A stretch of DNA of 64,000 bases from Arion vulgaris (taxonomy: Eukaryota; Mollusca; Gastropoda; Stylommatophora; Arionidae), in assembly GCA_020796225.1 (NCBI GenBank), contig CM036765.1, positions 30,532,066-30,596,065 on the forward strand, given 5' to 3'. Position 1 is the first letter of the stretch, and each line of letters starts with the position of its first letter. The translations under genes and the position numbers were made by a program. The notes under the pieces were generated by a model. That model was not told the origin of the DNA and searched no databases. It saw only the letters and a program-made list of their open reading frames with translations. Below, one piece after another: positions 63,941-64,000 of the stretch.

Positions 63941-64000
63941 CTGGACCAGTCTTTGGGTTTGCTTCACCTTACACGCCCAGACATCTTTGGTTCTATAGCA

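Overview
This is nuclear DNA of an animal. It is AT-rich, it has three spliced or single-exon genes of metazoan families with GT-AG introns, and most of the rest is retroelement debris. There are no bacterial operons, CRISPR arrays or prophage genes. A lophotrochozoan host, perhaps a mollusc, is my best inference. It rests on the Egalitarian-like gene, a DD82E-type Tc1/mariner element, a Penelope-like element and a very rich set of tRNA-derived SINEs. It is not proven. Layout: (1) 5.9-19.4 kb, minus strand, is a seven-exon HSPBAP1 orthologue (JmjC-fold protein that binds the small heat-shock protein HSPB1). All six introns could be placed and the joined frame is open for 663 codons. Its 3.7-kb third intron (numbering from the 5' exon, intron 2) carries a 2.18-kb IS630-Tc1-mariner transposon with 102-bp terminal inverted repeats. 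(2) 19.4-35.8 kb has no recognised host gene. It holds tandem arrays, LINE 3' fragments and nested SINEs. (3) 35.9-37.7 kb, minus strand, is an intact 583-codon ORF with three repeats of the type found at the N-terminus of Egalitarian. (4) 38-51.5 kb holds a decayed Penelope-like element, a U2 snRNA-like fragment, a hAT-like MITE and two minisatellites that happen to be open reading frames. (5) 51.6 kb to the right edge, minus strand, is the 3' part (eight exons, whole motor domain) of a kinesin-14 gene whose 5' exons lie outside the window. Its introns contain a piggyBac-like MITE and many LINE and SINE pieces. At least eight SINE families can be told apart by their heads and tails; I label them S-A to S-H. 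S-A and S-B are sister families ending in (GAA)n, S-C ends in (ATCA)n, and S-E ends in poly(A). Many copies have clean 7-14 bp target duplications, and several sit inside older repeats, so relative ages can be read directly. The three host genes are not an obvious functional unit; they simply share the minus strand. I found no convincing new biological system. The most interesting objects are the DD82E transposon, the Egalitarian-like protein without a nuclease domain, a SINE flanked by ~125-bp duplications, and the in-frame minisatellites.
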